Part shown: piece by piece, positions 17,134 through 26,229 of the stretch
Numbering within the stretch: position 1 is the first letter of the stretch
Layout: every line of letters begins with the position of its first letter
From: JAFGTP01 sp964472715
Lineage (GTDB): Bacteria > Fidelibacterota > UBA2242 > JAFGTP01
Length of the DNA: 46,594 nucleotides
NCBI GenBank assembly: GCA_964472715.1
Contig: CAYYMT010000013.1
Location: forward strand, 1-46,594
Direction of reading: 5' to 3'
Notes under the pieces: generated by a model
What the model saw: only the letters and a program-made list of their open reading frames with translations
The model's database searches: none
What the model was told of the DNA's origin: nothing
Translations under genes and position numbers: made by a program

Positions 17134-19104
17134 ATGTTTTTCGATAAAATCAAAAAAATGAATATTAAGAGTAAATTATTAGTCGGCACTATTCCTGTTT
17201 TAATAATCGCGTTTATTATTATCGGTTATATTTTTGTCAATGAAACATCGGATCTGGTGCTAAATCAGCAAAATGCATTTTATGAATCCTTTATTGATCA
17301 GTTGACCACTGATTTTGATGAATGGCTGGAGGATCGGGTGCGGGAGACAACCCTTATCGCAGAGAATAAAATAATAGAAGATGCTGCAAAAGGTGAAAAT
17401 CCTGAACTGGCCCAAAAAATGATAACAAACTTCAAGCAAAAATCACCGATTTATGAAAATATATTTTTGGCAGATCCCGGTGGGAATATAAAAATGCTGG
17501 CGGCGGGAAATATTGGCGCGGGCATTGATATATCCGAAATCCCTGCATATCAGGTCAACGCGGAGAAAGCGCGACAGGGGCAACACTGGATTGGTTCCGT
17601 CAATCTTTCACCGGAATCCAACCGGCCTGTCATCCTGATCACAGTACCTGTCATGGAAAACGGACAGGTCACCGGTATCGTGGGTGCGCCTATCGAATTG
17701 AGCTATTACTCTGAGAGGAAAATAAAAAGCGTTGATTTCGGCATGGGAAGTTATGCTTACATCACCGATGACAAAGGTGTTGTTATCGCCCATCCAAATA
17801 ATGAGTATGTTTTGGATCTGGATATTTCCGGACATGATTTTGGAAAAGAAGCCCTTTCCCGGCGGAATGGCAAAGTCGAGTATGATTGGGAAGGAACCCG
17901 TAGAATTGCTTATTTCCGGGAAATTGACAATAAACCCTGGTTAGTCTATCTGGCCTCTGATCTGGATGAATTGTATCAGCCGGTCCACGCCACCAGCCGC
18001 AAGGTCTATTTTGTGGAATTTATTGTTGTTTTATTGACCTCAATCATCATTGTTTTTATCATTGGCCGGATTTCAAAATCAATCCGTAATATTGTTGATC
18101 GCGTCCAGGACATCGCGCAAGGTGAAGGCGATCTGACACAGCGCATTAAAATTGAAACACAGGATGAAATCGGAGAATTGGCCCGCTGGTTCAATCTATT
18201 TGTGGAAAAAATACAGAAAATTATTGTAAATATTACAGAAAATACGGAAACATTGTCAGCCTCCGGAACAGAATTAAATGTTATTGCTGAAGAAATGAGT
18301 AAAGGCATCAATCAAACGGTTGAGAAGTCCAATACGGTTGCCGCCGCTGCCGAGGAAATGAACTCCAACATGGCTGCCGTCAATAATAATATGGAATCCA
18401 CTGCTGAGAAACTCAACACAATTTCTTCCGGTACAGAAGAAATGAGTTCCAGCATTAATGAAATCGCGCAAAATGCCTCAAAATCAACGGAAATAACAAA
18501 AAGCGCCGTTAAACAGGCAGATAAAGCCTCTTTGCAAATGAAAGAATTATCAAATGCAGCTAAGGAAATCGTTAAAGTCACTGATACAATTGCGGAAATT
18601 TCCGATCAAACCAATCTGCTGGCTTTAAATGCCACCATTGAAGCCGCCCGCGCCGGCGATGCCGGAAAAGGCTTTGCTGTCGTGGCCAATGAAATCAAGG
18701 AACTGGCACGCCAGACTGCTGAAGCCACAGACCAGATCGCATTACAACTCAATGGAGTCCAGGACACTTCCAACAGCACGGCCAAGGAAATATCCTCCAT
18801 TACTCAGATTATCAATGAAATTGATGAAATAGTTGGTACCATCGCTGCCGCTGTGGAAGAACAAAATGCAACAACTTCGGAAAATGCCCAGGGAATCAAT
18901 GAAATTTCCGGAAATATTAAGGAGATCAATGAGAATATCAATCAGAGCAGTTCGGCCTCCAGTCAAATATCCCAGGACATTACCGATGTCAATCATAGTA
19001 CAAATGAAATGGGTAACAGCGCCAGCCAGGTTCAGAGAAGTTCCGAAGAACTGAGTGAAATGGTGGAAAAGTTAAAAGGAATCGTTAACCAGTTTAAAGT
19101 ATAA
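17134..19104 (+). CDS. Methyl-accepting chemotaxis protein with periplasmic dCache-like domain (receptor 1)
   Basis: This is a transmembrane chemoreceptor of 656 residues. Its first membrane helix is LLVGTIPVLIIAFIIIGYIF. A periplasmic domain of about 240 residues has double-Cache features (VILITVPVMENGQVTGIVGA, SYAYITDDKGVVIAHP). The second helix is followed by HAMP (DIAQGEGDLTQRIKI) and a long coiled-coil signalling domain whose tip reads DQTNLLALNATIEAARAGDA. The start at 17134 is chosen because GAGGT lies five bases upstream; the earlier ATG at 17122 has no ribosome site. It ends in QFKV with no CheR-binding WxxF pentapeptide. Its ligand is unknown; dCache receptors commonly sense amino acids and other small molecules. 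Directly behind the TAA stop lies a relic of another receptor tail in the same frame. Confidence 0.93.
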   Translation: MFFDKIKKMNIKSKLLVGTIPVLIIAFIIIGYIFVNETSDLVLNQQNAFYESFIDQLTTDFDEWLEDRVRETTLIAENKIIEDAAKGENPELAQKMITNFKQKSPIYENIFLADPGGNIKMLAAGNIGAGIDISEIPAYQVNAEKARQGQHWIGSVNLSPESNRPVILITVPVMENGQVTGIVGAPIELSYYSERKIKSVDFGMGSYAYITDDKGVVIAHPNNEYVLDLDISGHDFGKEALSRRNGKVEYDWEGTRRIAYFREIDNKPWLVYLASDLDELYQPVHATSRKVYFVEFIVVLLTSIIIVFIIGRISKSIRNIVDRVQDIAQGEGDLTQRIKIETQDEIGELARWFNLFVEKIQKIIVNITENTETLSASGTELNVIAEEMSKGINQTVEKSNTVAAAAEEMNSNMAAVNNNMESTAEKLNTISSGTEEMSSSINEIAQNASKSTEITKSAVKQADKASLQMKELSNAAKEIVKVTDTIAEISDQTNLLALNATIEAARAGDAGKGFAVVANEIKELARQTAEATDQIALQLNGVQDTSNSTAKEISSITQIINEIDEIVGTIAAAVEEQNATTSENAQGINEISGNIKEINENINQSSSASSQISQDITDVNHSTNEMGNSASQVQRSSEELSEMVEKLKGIVNQFKV

Positions 19105-19299
19105 TTGGAGAATCAAAAAAATAAAGGAAAATCTAAATCAAAGCAGTCTGTCTCAGGACGGACTGCTGATAATATCAGCAAAGTTAATGAAAGCACAAAC
19201 AAAACAGGGGACAAGACCAGCCAGGTTAATAAAAATGCGCGGGAACTCGCACGAATGGTTGGAAAATTGAAAACAATGATTAAACAATTTAAGATTTAA
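19105..19299 (+). pseudogene. Relic of a chemoreceptor C-terminus, in frame behind receptor 1
   Basis: The 64 codons between the TAA of receptor 1 and the next stop encode a Lys-rich stretch, then a segment aligning with the receptor tails: KVNESTNKTGDKTSQV against the DVNHSTNEMGNSASQV of receptor 1, and ending KLKTMIKQFKI like the KLKSLVGQFKI of receptor 2. It has no ATG and no ribosome site; the only start is a TTG touching the TAA. It is best read as the remnant of a deleted tandem receptor gene or a duplicated tail. Expression by stop read-through is possible but unsupported. Confidence 0.7.
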
Positions 19300-19323
19300 T
19301 CAACAAAGTCAGGTGGGTGCAGT

Positions 19324-21009
19324 ATGAAGTTAAAATTTAAAAGTCTCCGAACGACATTAATGGTGTCAACAGGTCTGTTTTTGCTGATAATGTTCATAAT
19401 TCTGAATATTATTGTATCGAATACAATATCGAAATCCTTATTTCAGGAAAAAGAAGTAAGTCTGCGCAATGTAGTGGAATCCAATATCTCAATTTTAGAA
19501 TATTTTCATTCTAAAGCTGGATCGGAAATGACCGAAGAAGAGGCCAAAGAACAGGCCAAAGAGGCGATCTCATTGATCCGATATGGTGAACGCAATGAAG
19601 ATTATTTCTGGATCAATGATAAACAGCCGAAGATGATCATGCATCCCATCAGTAAAAATTTAAATGGCCAGGATGTCGGCCATATCAAAGATGAAAACGG
19701 GGTAGCGATTTTCGTTGAAATGGCTGATGTAGTTGAAGAAAATAATGGATCCGGTTTTGTAGAGTATCACTGGCAGTATTATGATGAAAAAAACCGGCAG
19801 GAGCCAAAACTTTCCTATGTTTCCGAATTTAAACCCTGGGAATGGATTCTGGGGACAGGTATATATATTAATGATGTGAAAGAAAATGTGGCAAAAGCCA
19901 GAAATAAATTCATGCTCATTGAATTCGGAATTTTACTCATCGGTCTGGTGCTTTATTTCTTCATCTCAAATGTTATCACCAAACCGCTAATCCGGACAGT
20001 TGATTTATTAAAGGATATTGCCCAGGGAGAAGGGGACCTCACCCAGCGAATGAAAATAAATTCTGAAGATGAGGTCGGGCAAGTGGCTTACTGGTTCAAT
20101 GTCTTTATTGAAAAACTACAGGGAATCATAGGTGAAATTACAGAAAACACAGAAACACTGGCGGCATCCGGGACAGAACTCAATACGATCGCCGAAGAAA
20201 TGAACAGCGGTGTCGGCCATACTGTGGAAAAATCCAATTCCGTTTCCGCAGCCGCCGAGGAAATGAGTTCCAATATGGAATCAGTGGCTTCATCAGTGGA
20301 GTCAACGACTGCCAAACTGAACACAGTCTCTTCAGGAACTGAAGAAATGAGTTCCAGCATCAACGAAATTGCGCAAAATGCTTCTAAATCTACTGAGATC
20401 ACTAAAAATGCCGTTGACCAGGCCCGGTCTGCCTCAAACCAGGTTCAGGAACTTGGTAAAGCAGCCCAGGAAATAGTAAAGGTCACCGATACAATTGCGG
20501 AAATATCCGAACAGACCAATCTGCTGGCGCTGAACGCCACGATTGAAGCCGCCCGCGCCGGTGATGCCGGAAAAGGGTTTGCTGTTGTTGCTAATGAAAT
20601 CAAAGAACTGGCGCGCCAGACTGCCGAAGCAACCGAGGAAATTGCCAAACAATTACATGGCGTGGAAACAACTTCCAGCAATACCGCCACAGAAATAACC
20701 AACATTACCAATATTATCAATGATATTGATGAGGTTGTTGGCGCGATTGCTGCCGCTGTGGAAGAGCAAAATGCAACCACCACGGAAAATGCCCGGGGTA
20801 TCGCTGAGATCAGCGGAAATATGAATGAGATCAGGGAAAATGTCGAGCAGAGCAGTCAGGCCTCCGGGCAGATTGCCGAAGAAATCTCCGACGTCAATGC
20901 CAGTACCAATGAAATGGGCAACTCCGCCGCCCAGGTGCAGATGAGTTCTGAAGAACTGAGTAAAATGGTGGAAAAGTTAAAATCACTGGTCGGACAATTT
21001 AAAATATAA
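19324..21009 (+). CDS. Methyl-accepting chemotaxis protein with single-Cache domain (receptor 2)
   Basis: This is a 561-residue receptor. The first membrane helix lies near residues 10-32. A short periplasmic domain carries typical sCache_2 features: RYGERNEDYFWINDKQPKMIMHP is split over residues about 90-115, and KPWEWILGTGIYIND near 175-190. A second membrane helix, HAMP (DIAQGEGDLTQRMKI) and the conserved signalling hairpin follow. Its cytoplasmic part is nearly colinear with those of the other two receptors, pointing to tandem duplication with exchange of the sensory domain. The start has AGGTGGG upstream. It ends in QFKI and lacks a CheR pentapeptide. The ligand is unknown. Confidence 0.93.
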   Translation: MKLKFKSLRTTLMVSTGLFLLIMFIILNIIVSNTISKSLFQEKEVSLRNVVESNISILEYFHSKAGSEMTEEEAKEQAKEAISLIRYGERNEDYFWINDKQPKMIMHPISKNLNGQDVGHIKDENGVAIFVEMADVVEENNGSGFVEYHWQYYDEKNRQEPKLSYVSEFKPWEWILGTGIYINDVKENVAKARNKFMLIEFGILLIGLVLYFFISNVITKPLIRTVDLLKDIAQGEGDLTQRMKINSEDEVGQVAYWFNVFIEKLQGIIGEITENTETLAASGTELNTIAEEMNSGVGHTVEKSNSVSAAAEEMSSNMESVASSVESTTAKLNTVSSGTEEMSSSINEIAQNASKSTEITKNAVDQARSASNQVQELGKAAQEIVKVTDTIAEISEQTNLLALNATIEAARAGDAGKGFAVVANEIKELARQTAEATEEIAKQLHGVETTSSNTATEITNITNIINDIDEVVGAIAAAVEEQNATTTENARGIAEISGNMNEIRENVEQSSQASGQIAEEISDVNASTNEMGNSAAQVQMSSEELSKMVEKLKSLVGQFKI

Positions 21010-21023
21010 AAGGAAAGTGGGTT

Positions 21024-23225
21024 ATGAAAATTAAATACAAGATCATGAGCCTGGCCATTATTGGCATATTGCTGACAGCTGCAATATTATTTGTCACGGT
21101 CTTTGTCCAAAAGTCAAAGATCAACGAGCAGGTAACCGAAGAATTGCTGAATCAGGCAAACCGGGAAACCAGGACCATTGCTCAGGATGTCTACCGTATG
21201 TTGGATTCTCAACACCAACTTTTAATGCAAAAAGTGAAAACCGATTTAAATGTTGCTGAGGAAGTGATCAATACACAGGGAAATATTAGTTTTGGCGCTT
21301 CTACGGTGAGTTGGAATGCTGTAAATCAATACACCAAGGACGGCACAACTGTAGAATTGCCCAGAATGGTTGTCGGCAATCAATGGCTTGGACAAAACGA
21401 TGACAGTGATAAGCGTTCCCCGGTTGTTGATAAAATCCAGGATTTGGTAGGCGGTACTTGTACAATTTTTCAACGTATGAACGAAGAAGGCGATATGCTC
21501 AGAGTCAGTACCAATGTGGAAAAATTGGATGGCACCAGGGCGATCGGAACCTATATTCCGGCTACAAATCCGGACGGGAAAGCAAATCCGGTCATCAGCA
21601 AGGTTTTGCAGGGTGAAACATATTACGGCCGCGCCTATGTTGTCAACGCCTGGTATCTGACCGCCTATAAACCCATATTTGATAAGAATGACAAAGTTGT
21701 CGGCATCCTTTATGTCGGCGTCAAACAGGAATCCATTGATGCTATTCGTGAAGGGATCATGGATATTGTGGTTGGGAAAACCGGTTATGTCTTTATTTTG
21801 GGCGGTAAAGGTGACCAGAAGGGTGAAGTAATAATTCATAAATTTCCTGAAAGAGTTGGTAAAAATATTTACAATAATGAAGATGCCAATGGAAAACTTT
21901 ATATTCAGGATATGGTGGATAATGCTGTAAATCTCGAAGGTGATGAGGTGCACTTTGTAAATTATTTTTGGCAGCGCTATGATGACCAGCCACCCTCTAA
22001 AAAAATCGCCGCCATTGGTTATTTTGAGCCCTGGGACTGGGTCATTGGCGTGGGCGCCTATGAAAAGGATTTTATGGACGCGGTGGAAAATGTCAATCAA
22101 AACCTGGCACAACTGATCTATTTCTTTATTGTAGGTGTAATCATCTCGATTATTGTGATCGGTGGAGTTGTTATCCTTTTCGCCCGTAGAATTGTTAAGC
22201 CCATTAATAACGCTTCCCGGCGATTGGAGGACATTGCCCAGGGAGAGGGTGATTTGACCCAACGGTTGGAGGTTGTTTCAAATGATGAGTTGGGCGTGAT
22301 GTCAAAATGGTTCAATGTTTTTATTGAAAAAATCCAAAATATGATCAGTGAAATTTCCGATAATACCAATACAATCGCCGCTTCCGGAACAGAACTGAAT
22401 GCTATTGCTGAAGAGATGAGTCGCGGAACACAACAAACCGTTGAAAAGGCCAATAGCGTTGCCGCCGCTGCCGAAGAGATGAGTTCAAATATGAACACGG
22501 TGAACAGTTCCATGGAAGAGACCAATGAAAATCTCAACACTGTAGCCTCCGGCACAGAGGAAATGAGCGCCAGCATCAATGAAATTGCTGATAATGCTTC
22601 CAAATCTACGGAAATTACCAAAAGCGCAGTATCCCAGGCAAAGAAGGCTTCCAATCAGGTGAATGAACTGGGTAAAGCCGCTCAGGAAATTGTCAAAGTT
22701 ACCGATACAATCGCTGAAATCTCTGATCAAACCAATCTGCTGGCCCTGAACGCCACAATTGAGGCGGCCCGCGCCGGTGATGCGGGGAAGGGATTTGCCG
22801 TGGTTGCCAACGAAATCAAGGAACTGGCGCGTCAAACAGCCGAAGCGACGGAAGAAATTGCCCAAAAGCTGAACGGAGTTCAAAGCACATCACAGGATAC
22901 AGCCACTGAAATAACCTCTATCACAGAAATTATTAATGAAATTGATCACATTGTTGGCGCAATTGCCGCTGCTGTGGAACAGCAAAATGCAACTACTTCG
23001 GAAAATGCCCAGAAGATAAATACAATCTCCGGTAATATGCGTGAGATCAGTGAAAATGTGAATCAGAGCAGCCGGGCTTCGCTGACAATAGCTGAGGAAA
23101 TTGCCGAGGTTAATGACAGTTCCAATGAAATGGGAAACAGCGCCAGCCAGGTGCAGTTGAGCGCTGATGAATTGAGTAAATTAGTACAAAAATTAAAAAT
23201 AATGGTCGGACAATTTAAAATATAG
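21024..23225 (+). CDS. Methyl-accepting chemotaxis protein with Cache_3-Cache_2-like sensor (receptor 3)
   Basis: At 733 residues this receptor has the largest sensory domain of the three. Between membrane helices near residues 7-28 and about 358-383 there is a domain of roughly 330 residues with the pattern of the Cache_3-Cache_2 fusion family (DLVGGTCTIFQRMNEEGDML, RAIGTYIPA, GRAYVVNAWYLTAYKPIFD, GYVFILGGKGDQKG, FEPWDWVIGVGAYEKDF). HAMP (DIAQGEGDLTQRLEV) and the standard methyl-accepting hairpin follow. AGGAAAGTGGG precedes the ATG, 14 bases after the stop of receptor 2. The C-terminus is again QFKI. It is co-transcribed with cheW, eight bases downstream. Confidence 0.93.
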   Translation: MKIKYKIMSLAIIGILLTAAILFVTVFVQKSKINEQVTEELLNQANRETRTIAQDVYRMLDSQHQLLMQKVKTDLNVAEEVINTQGNISFGASTVSWNAVNQYTKDGTTVELPRMVVGNQWLGQNDDSDKRSPVVDKIQDLVGGTCTIFQRMNEEGDMLRVSTNVEKLDGTRAIGTYIPATNPDGKANPVISKVLQGETYYGRAYVVNAWYLTAYKPIFDKNDKVVGILYVGVKQESIDAIREGIMDIVVGKTGYVFILGGKGDQKGEVIIHKFPERVGKNIYNNEDANGKLYIQDMVDNAVNLEGDEVHFVNYFWQRYDDQPPSKKIAAIGYFEPWDWVIGVGAYEKDFMDAVENVNQNLAQLIYFFIVGVIISIIVIGGVVILFARRIVKPINNASRRLEDIAQGEGDLTQRLEVVSNDELGVMSKWFNVFIEKIQNMISEISDNTNTIAASGTELNAIAEEMSRGTQQTVEKANSVAAAAEEMSSNMNTVNSSMEETNENLNTVASGTEEMSASINEIADNASKSTEITKSAVSQAKKASNQVNELGKAAQEIVKVTDTIAEISDQTNLLALNATIEAARAGDAGKGFAVVANEIKELARQTAEATEEIAQKLNGVQSTSQDTATEITSITEIINEIDHIVGAIAAAVEQQNATTSENAQKINTISGNMREISENVNQSSRASLTIAEEIAEVNDSSNEMGNSASQVQLSADELSKLVQKLKIMVGQFKI

Positions 23226-23233
23226 GAGTTTTT

Positions 23234-23701
23234 ATGGCGGATAGAGCAGAAACAAAAACTGTCAAGGCTGAACAGGATCTTTTCCAAATATGTAGTTTCT
23301 TTTTGGGAGAAGCCCTTTGTGGAATTGATATCAATACTGTTCAGGAGATAAGTAAAGACATGGAAATGAGCGAAGTGCCTTTATCGCCGGATTATGTATT
23401 AGGGATCAAAAATCTGCGCGGCGGGATTGTCTCGGTAATTGATCTCGGGGAAAAGATCGGCCTTCAGCCATCAAAAATTGATGAGGACAGCCGAATAATA
23501 ATCGTCAACTGGAAAGAAGAATATATTGGTTTGCTGGTGGATAAAATTTCCAATATTTTACCGGCGGACCGTAACTATCTTGAAGACCCGCCCTCGAATG
23601 TTAAAGGAATGCAGGGAAAGTATTTTCAAGGTGTGATCAATACGGATTCAGGATTGATCGCACTCATGAATATAGACGAAGTACTTTCCACTGATGAGTA
23701 A
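23234..23701 (+). CDS. cheW: Chemotaxis coupling protein CheW
   Basis: This 155-residue single-domain protein has the CheW pattern: QICSFFLGEALCGIDINTVQ at the start, VLGIKNLRGGIVSVIDL in the middle and FQGVINTDSGLIALMNIDE near the end. It links the chemoreceptors to CheA in the membrane-associated array. TAGGAG, overlapping the stop of receptor 3, serves as ribosome site. The N-terminal dozen residues are charged and not part of the domain. Confidence 0.95.
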   Translation: MADRAETKTVKAEQDLFQICSFFLGEALCGIDINTVQEISKDMEMSEVPLSPDYVLGIKNLRGGIVSVIDLGEKIGLQPSKIDEDSRIIIVNWKEEYIGLLVDKISNILPADRNYLEDPPSNVKGMQGKYFQGVINTDSGLIALMNIDEVLSTDE

Positions 23702-23710
23702 AAAAGGATA

Positions 23711-24823
23711 ATGGATCTTATGAAAGTATTAATTGTTGATGATACAATTTTTTACCGGAAAATATTGCAGGATGTGCTGGAAGATATAAAAGGGATTGAG
23801 GTTGTCGGCTCCGCTCATAACGGAAAACTGGCGATTGACAAAATCAAACGTCACAAACCGGACCTTATCACATTGGATGTTGAAATGCCGCGTATGAACG
23901 GACTTGAAACACTGAAAGCGATTCAGGAACAGGATCTGGATGTCGATGCTTTGATGGTCAGTTCCAAAACACAGCACGGCAGTGAAATTACGATTCAGGC
24001 ATTGGCCCTGGGCGCCTTTGATTTTATCTCAAAACCGGATATTGATGACCCGGAGGAGAATAAAAAAATTCTTAAACGGGAACTGATGTCAAAATTTCAT
24101 ATTCTCAGACAGAAAAAGAAGCTGAATACACTGGTTCAAAAAACCAAATCTTCCGCCACAACAAGAACGAAATTCCCGGCAAAAACAAGGACTTCTTTTT
24201 ACGAAGCATCAACAAAAATTGACAGCAAATCCGTGAAGCGGACGGAAAAGTCGCAGATAGTTGCCATCGGCAGTTCCACGGGAGGGCCGAATGCCCTGAT
24301 AACCCTGATATCCGGTTTGCCTGAAAATTTGGGTGTGCCGGTGGTTATAACGCAGCATATGCCCCCTGTGTTCACAGCCTCTCTGGCCAGGACATTGAAC
24401 TCAAAAACAGCCCTCACGGTAAAAGAAGCTGTGGATGGCGAAGTATTAAATAAAGATACCGTCTATGTTGCCGCCGGCGGCCAGCAAATGAAAGTCGCTT
24501 CCGGTGTCGGTTTTCAGAAGATGATCAGAATTACCGATGACCCGCCGGAAAACAGTTGCAAGCCATCAGTGGACTATCTCTTTCGATCCGTATCCAGGGA
24601 ATACGGTTCAAAAGTCACCGGCGTTATTCTTACAGGAATGGGAAATGACGGCAAAATCGGCATGTCCGTAATGAAAGCAGCCGGCGCTTTGATCCTGGCG
24701 CAAAACGCGGAAACCTGCGTTGTCTATGGTATGCCAAAAGCAGTCATTGATGCCGGCCTGGCCGATAAAATATTGCCAATCCAAAAAATAAGTGAAGAAA
24801 TTGTAAAGTCGATAAAATTATGA
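23711..24823 (+). CDS. cheB: Chemotaxis response regulator protein-glutamate methylesterase CheB
   Basis: The protein removes methyl groups from receptor glutamates during adaptation. It has an N-terminal receiver with D10, D11 and phospho-acceptor D56 (LITLDVEMPRMNG), a basic linker around residues 135-180, and the CheB esterase domain. The catalytic triad is visible as S189 (IGSSTGGPNAL), H216 (ITQHMPP) and D313 (GMGNDGKIGM). AAAGGA lies just before the ATG; an ATG three codons later is an alternative. Its TGA stop overlaps the ATG of cheR in ATGA, so the two adaptation enzymes are translationally coupled. Confidence 0.95.
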   Translation: MDLMKVLIVDDTIFYRKILQDVLEDIKGIEVVGSAHNGKLAIDKIKRHKPDLITLDVEMPRMNGLETLKAIQEQDLDVDALMVSSKTQHGSEITIQALALGAFDFISKPDIDDPEENKKILKRELMSKFHILRQKKKLNTLVQKTKSSATTRTKFPAKTRTSFYEASTKIDSKSVKRTEKSQIVAIGSSTGGPNALITLISGLPENLGVPVVITQHMPPVFTASLARTLNSKTALTVKEAVDGEVLNKDTVYVAAGGQQMKVASGVGFQKMIRITDDPPENSCKPSVDYLFRSVSREYGSKVTGVILTGMGNDGKIGMSVMKAAGALILAQNAETCVVYGMPKAVIDAGLADKILPIQKISEEIVKSIKL

Positions 24824-26160
24824 AAAAAATTACCGAATCAGAAATAAAAGCCTTTGCCGATTATGTCTATCAAATATCCGGAATTCATCTCGATGAAACC
24901 AAAGGATATCTGCTGGAGTCCCGGTTAAATCCATTATTGATGGCCTTTAAATTATCCGAATATGGTGAATTATTAAAAATGGCCAAGCGGGACAGCAAAA
25001 AAGATTTACAGGAGAAGATCATTGATGCGATTTCAACCAATGAAACCTTCTTTTTCCGTGATAAGACGCCCTTTTCCGTACTCCAGTATAAATTGATACC
25101 CGAACTGATTGACCGTCGCCAGAAATTATATAATTCCAAGCAAATACCAATCAGAATATTGAGTGCGGCCTGCTCCACCGGGCAGGAGGTTTACAGTATA
25201 GCCATGACCTTAAAAGAAGTGATACCCAATATCAATAATTATGATATTTCAATTTTAGGTGTGGATATTGGCGATGAAGTCATTGCCAGGGCATCTTATG
25301 GTAAATATGGAAAATTTGAAGTTGAGCGCGGACTATCGCCCAATATGCTGCATAAATATTTCTACCGTCATGACCAGGGCTGGCGCATAAAAGATGAAAT
25401 TCGTGTTATGGCGAATTTTAAAAAAGTAAATTTGTTGGATACATTTTCAAATCTGGGCTACTTTGATATTATTTTTTGCCGTAATGTAGCGATTTATTTT
25501 AAGTATAATGATAAGGTTAAGTTGTTCAAAAAACTGGCCCGGATTCTGGAACCCGACGGCGCTTTGATCGTCGGTGGATCAGAGTCCCTTACAGGAGTTG
25601 CGCCTGATTTTCAGGTAAATCACTATTTAAAGGGTATTTACTACACATTAAAAGATAGCTCTAATGAAAAATCCAGGGAAGTAAAAAAGTTCGAAGTTCA
25701 TGCCTTCAACCAGGAACAGGAAAAACCAAAGCGGGTTAAGCGGATCAAACGAACAATTCGTTATGTCCAACCGGCTGAAATGAAGAACGACCGCTCTGTT
25801 GCATCACCTCAGCAGCGGTTTCAGGCGACCCAATCGACACTGGAAAAATTGAAAGAAAAACGAATTTCCATGCAAAAGAAATCCGCGGAATTAAAAAGAC
25901 CTCACTCCAATAATGAAGAAATTCCTGAGGAAAAGATTGTCAAACAGCAGGTCACTGAAACTGAAGTTGTGGAAACTCCAAAACAAGAAGTCAAGACTGT
26001 CAATAGTTCTTTGCAGGATAAGATCAACAAACAATATGTCAATAAAAGTTCGCTGCTGGGAACTATCGCCGGCAAATATGAGAACAAAAAAACCCTGAGG
26101 TTTAAATCCAATACCGGCAGCAATCAAAATTCTTTATTGAACAGAATATCAAGTAAGTAA
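24820..26160 (+). CDS. cheR: Chemotaxis protein methyltransferase CheR with long charged C-terminal extension
   Basis: Residues 1 to about 275 form a complete CheR: the N-terminal helical domain, ISTNETFFFRDKTPF, the SAM-binding RILSAACSTGQEVYSIAM, and FDIIFCRNVAIYF with GGSESLTG. It methylates receptor glutamates. A further roughly 170 residues, rich in Lys, Glu, Gln and Ser, have no recognisable fold and end in an NxLLNRISSK-type segment; related enzymes sometimes carry TPRs there, but I see none. As the three local receptors lack the CheR-binding pentapeptide, the tail might provide another way of tethering to the array; that is speculation. It is the last gene of the operon, ahead of a strong hairpin. 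Confidence 0.94.
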   Translation: MKKITESEIKAFADYVYQISGIHLDETKGYLLESRLNPLLMAFKLSEYGELLKMAKRDSKKDLQEKIIDAISTNETFFFRDKTPFSVLQYKLIPELIDRRQKLYNSKQIPIRILSAACSTGQEVYSIAMTLKEVIPNINNYDISILGVDIGDEVIARASYGKYGKFEVERGLSPNMLHKYFYRHDQGWRIKDEIRVMANFKKVNLLDTFSNLGYFDIIFCRNVAIYFKYNDKVKLFKKLARILEPDGALIVGGSESLTGVAPDFQVNHYLKGIYYTLKDSSNEKSREVKKFEVHAFNQEQEKPKRVKRIKRTIRYVQPAEMKNDRSVASPQQRFQATQSTLEKLKEKRISMQKKSAELKRPHSNNEEIPEEKIVKQQVTETEVVETPKQEVKTVNSSLQDKINKQYVNKSSLLGTIAGKYENKKTLRFKSNTGSNQNSLLNRISSK

Positions 26161-26177
26161 TAAGAATGTTTTATAAT

Positions 26178-26229
26178 TCTCTGTTTTTTATTAGATTTTC
26201 ATGAACTAGTAAAGAGCAGAGATTTTTTT
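26178..26229 (+). terminator. Strong intrinsic terminator ending the chemosensory operon
   Basis: Positions 26179-26194 pair with 26206-26221 over 16 positions (three G-T pairs) around an 11-base loop, and T26178/A26222 add one more pair. Seven Ts follow at 26223-26229. The run of Ts ends exactly at the ATG of the TetR gene (26230), so the hairpin may also attenuate that gene or hide its weak ribosome site (GAGCAGAG lies in the right arm). Confidence 0.8.

Noticed and set aside
21246..22262. 338-codon open frame on the minus strand opposite receptor 3
   Set aside because: It is antisense to the strongly conserved sensor domain, has no ribosome site, and its translation resembles no protein. 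The same holds for 13158-13814 opposite the RsbW/STAS genes.
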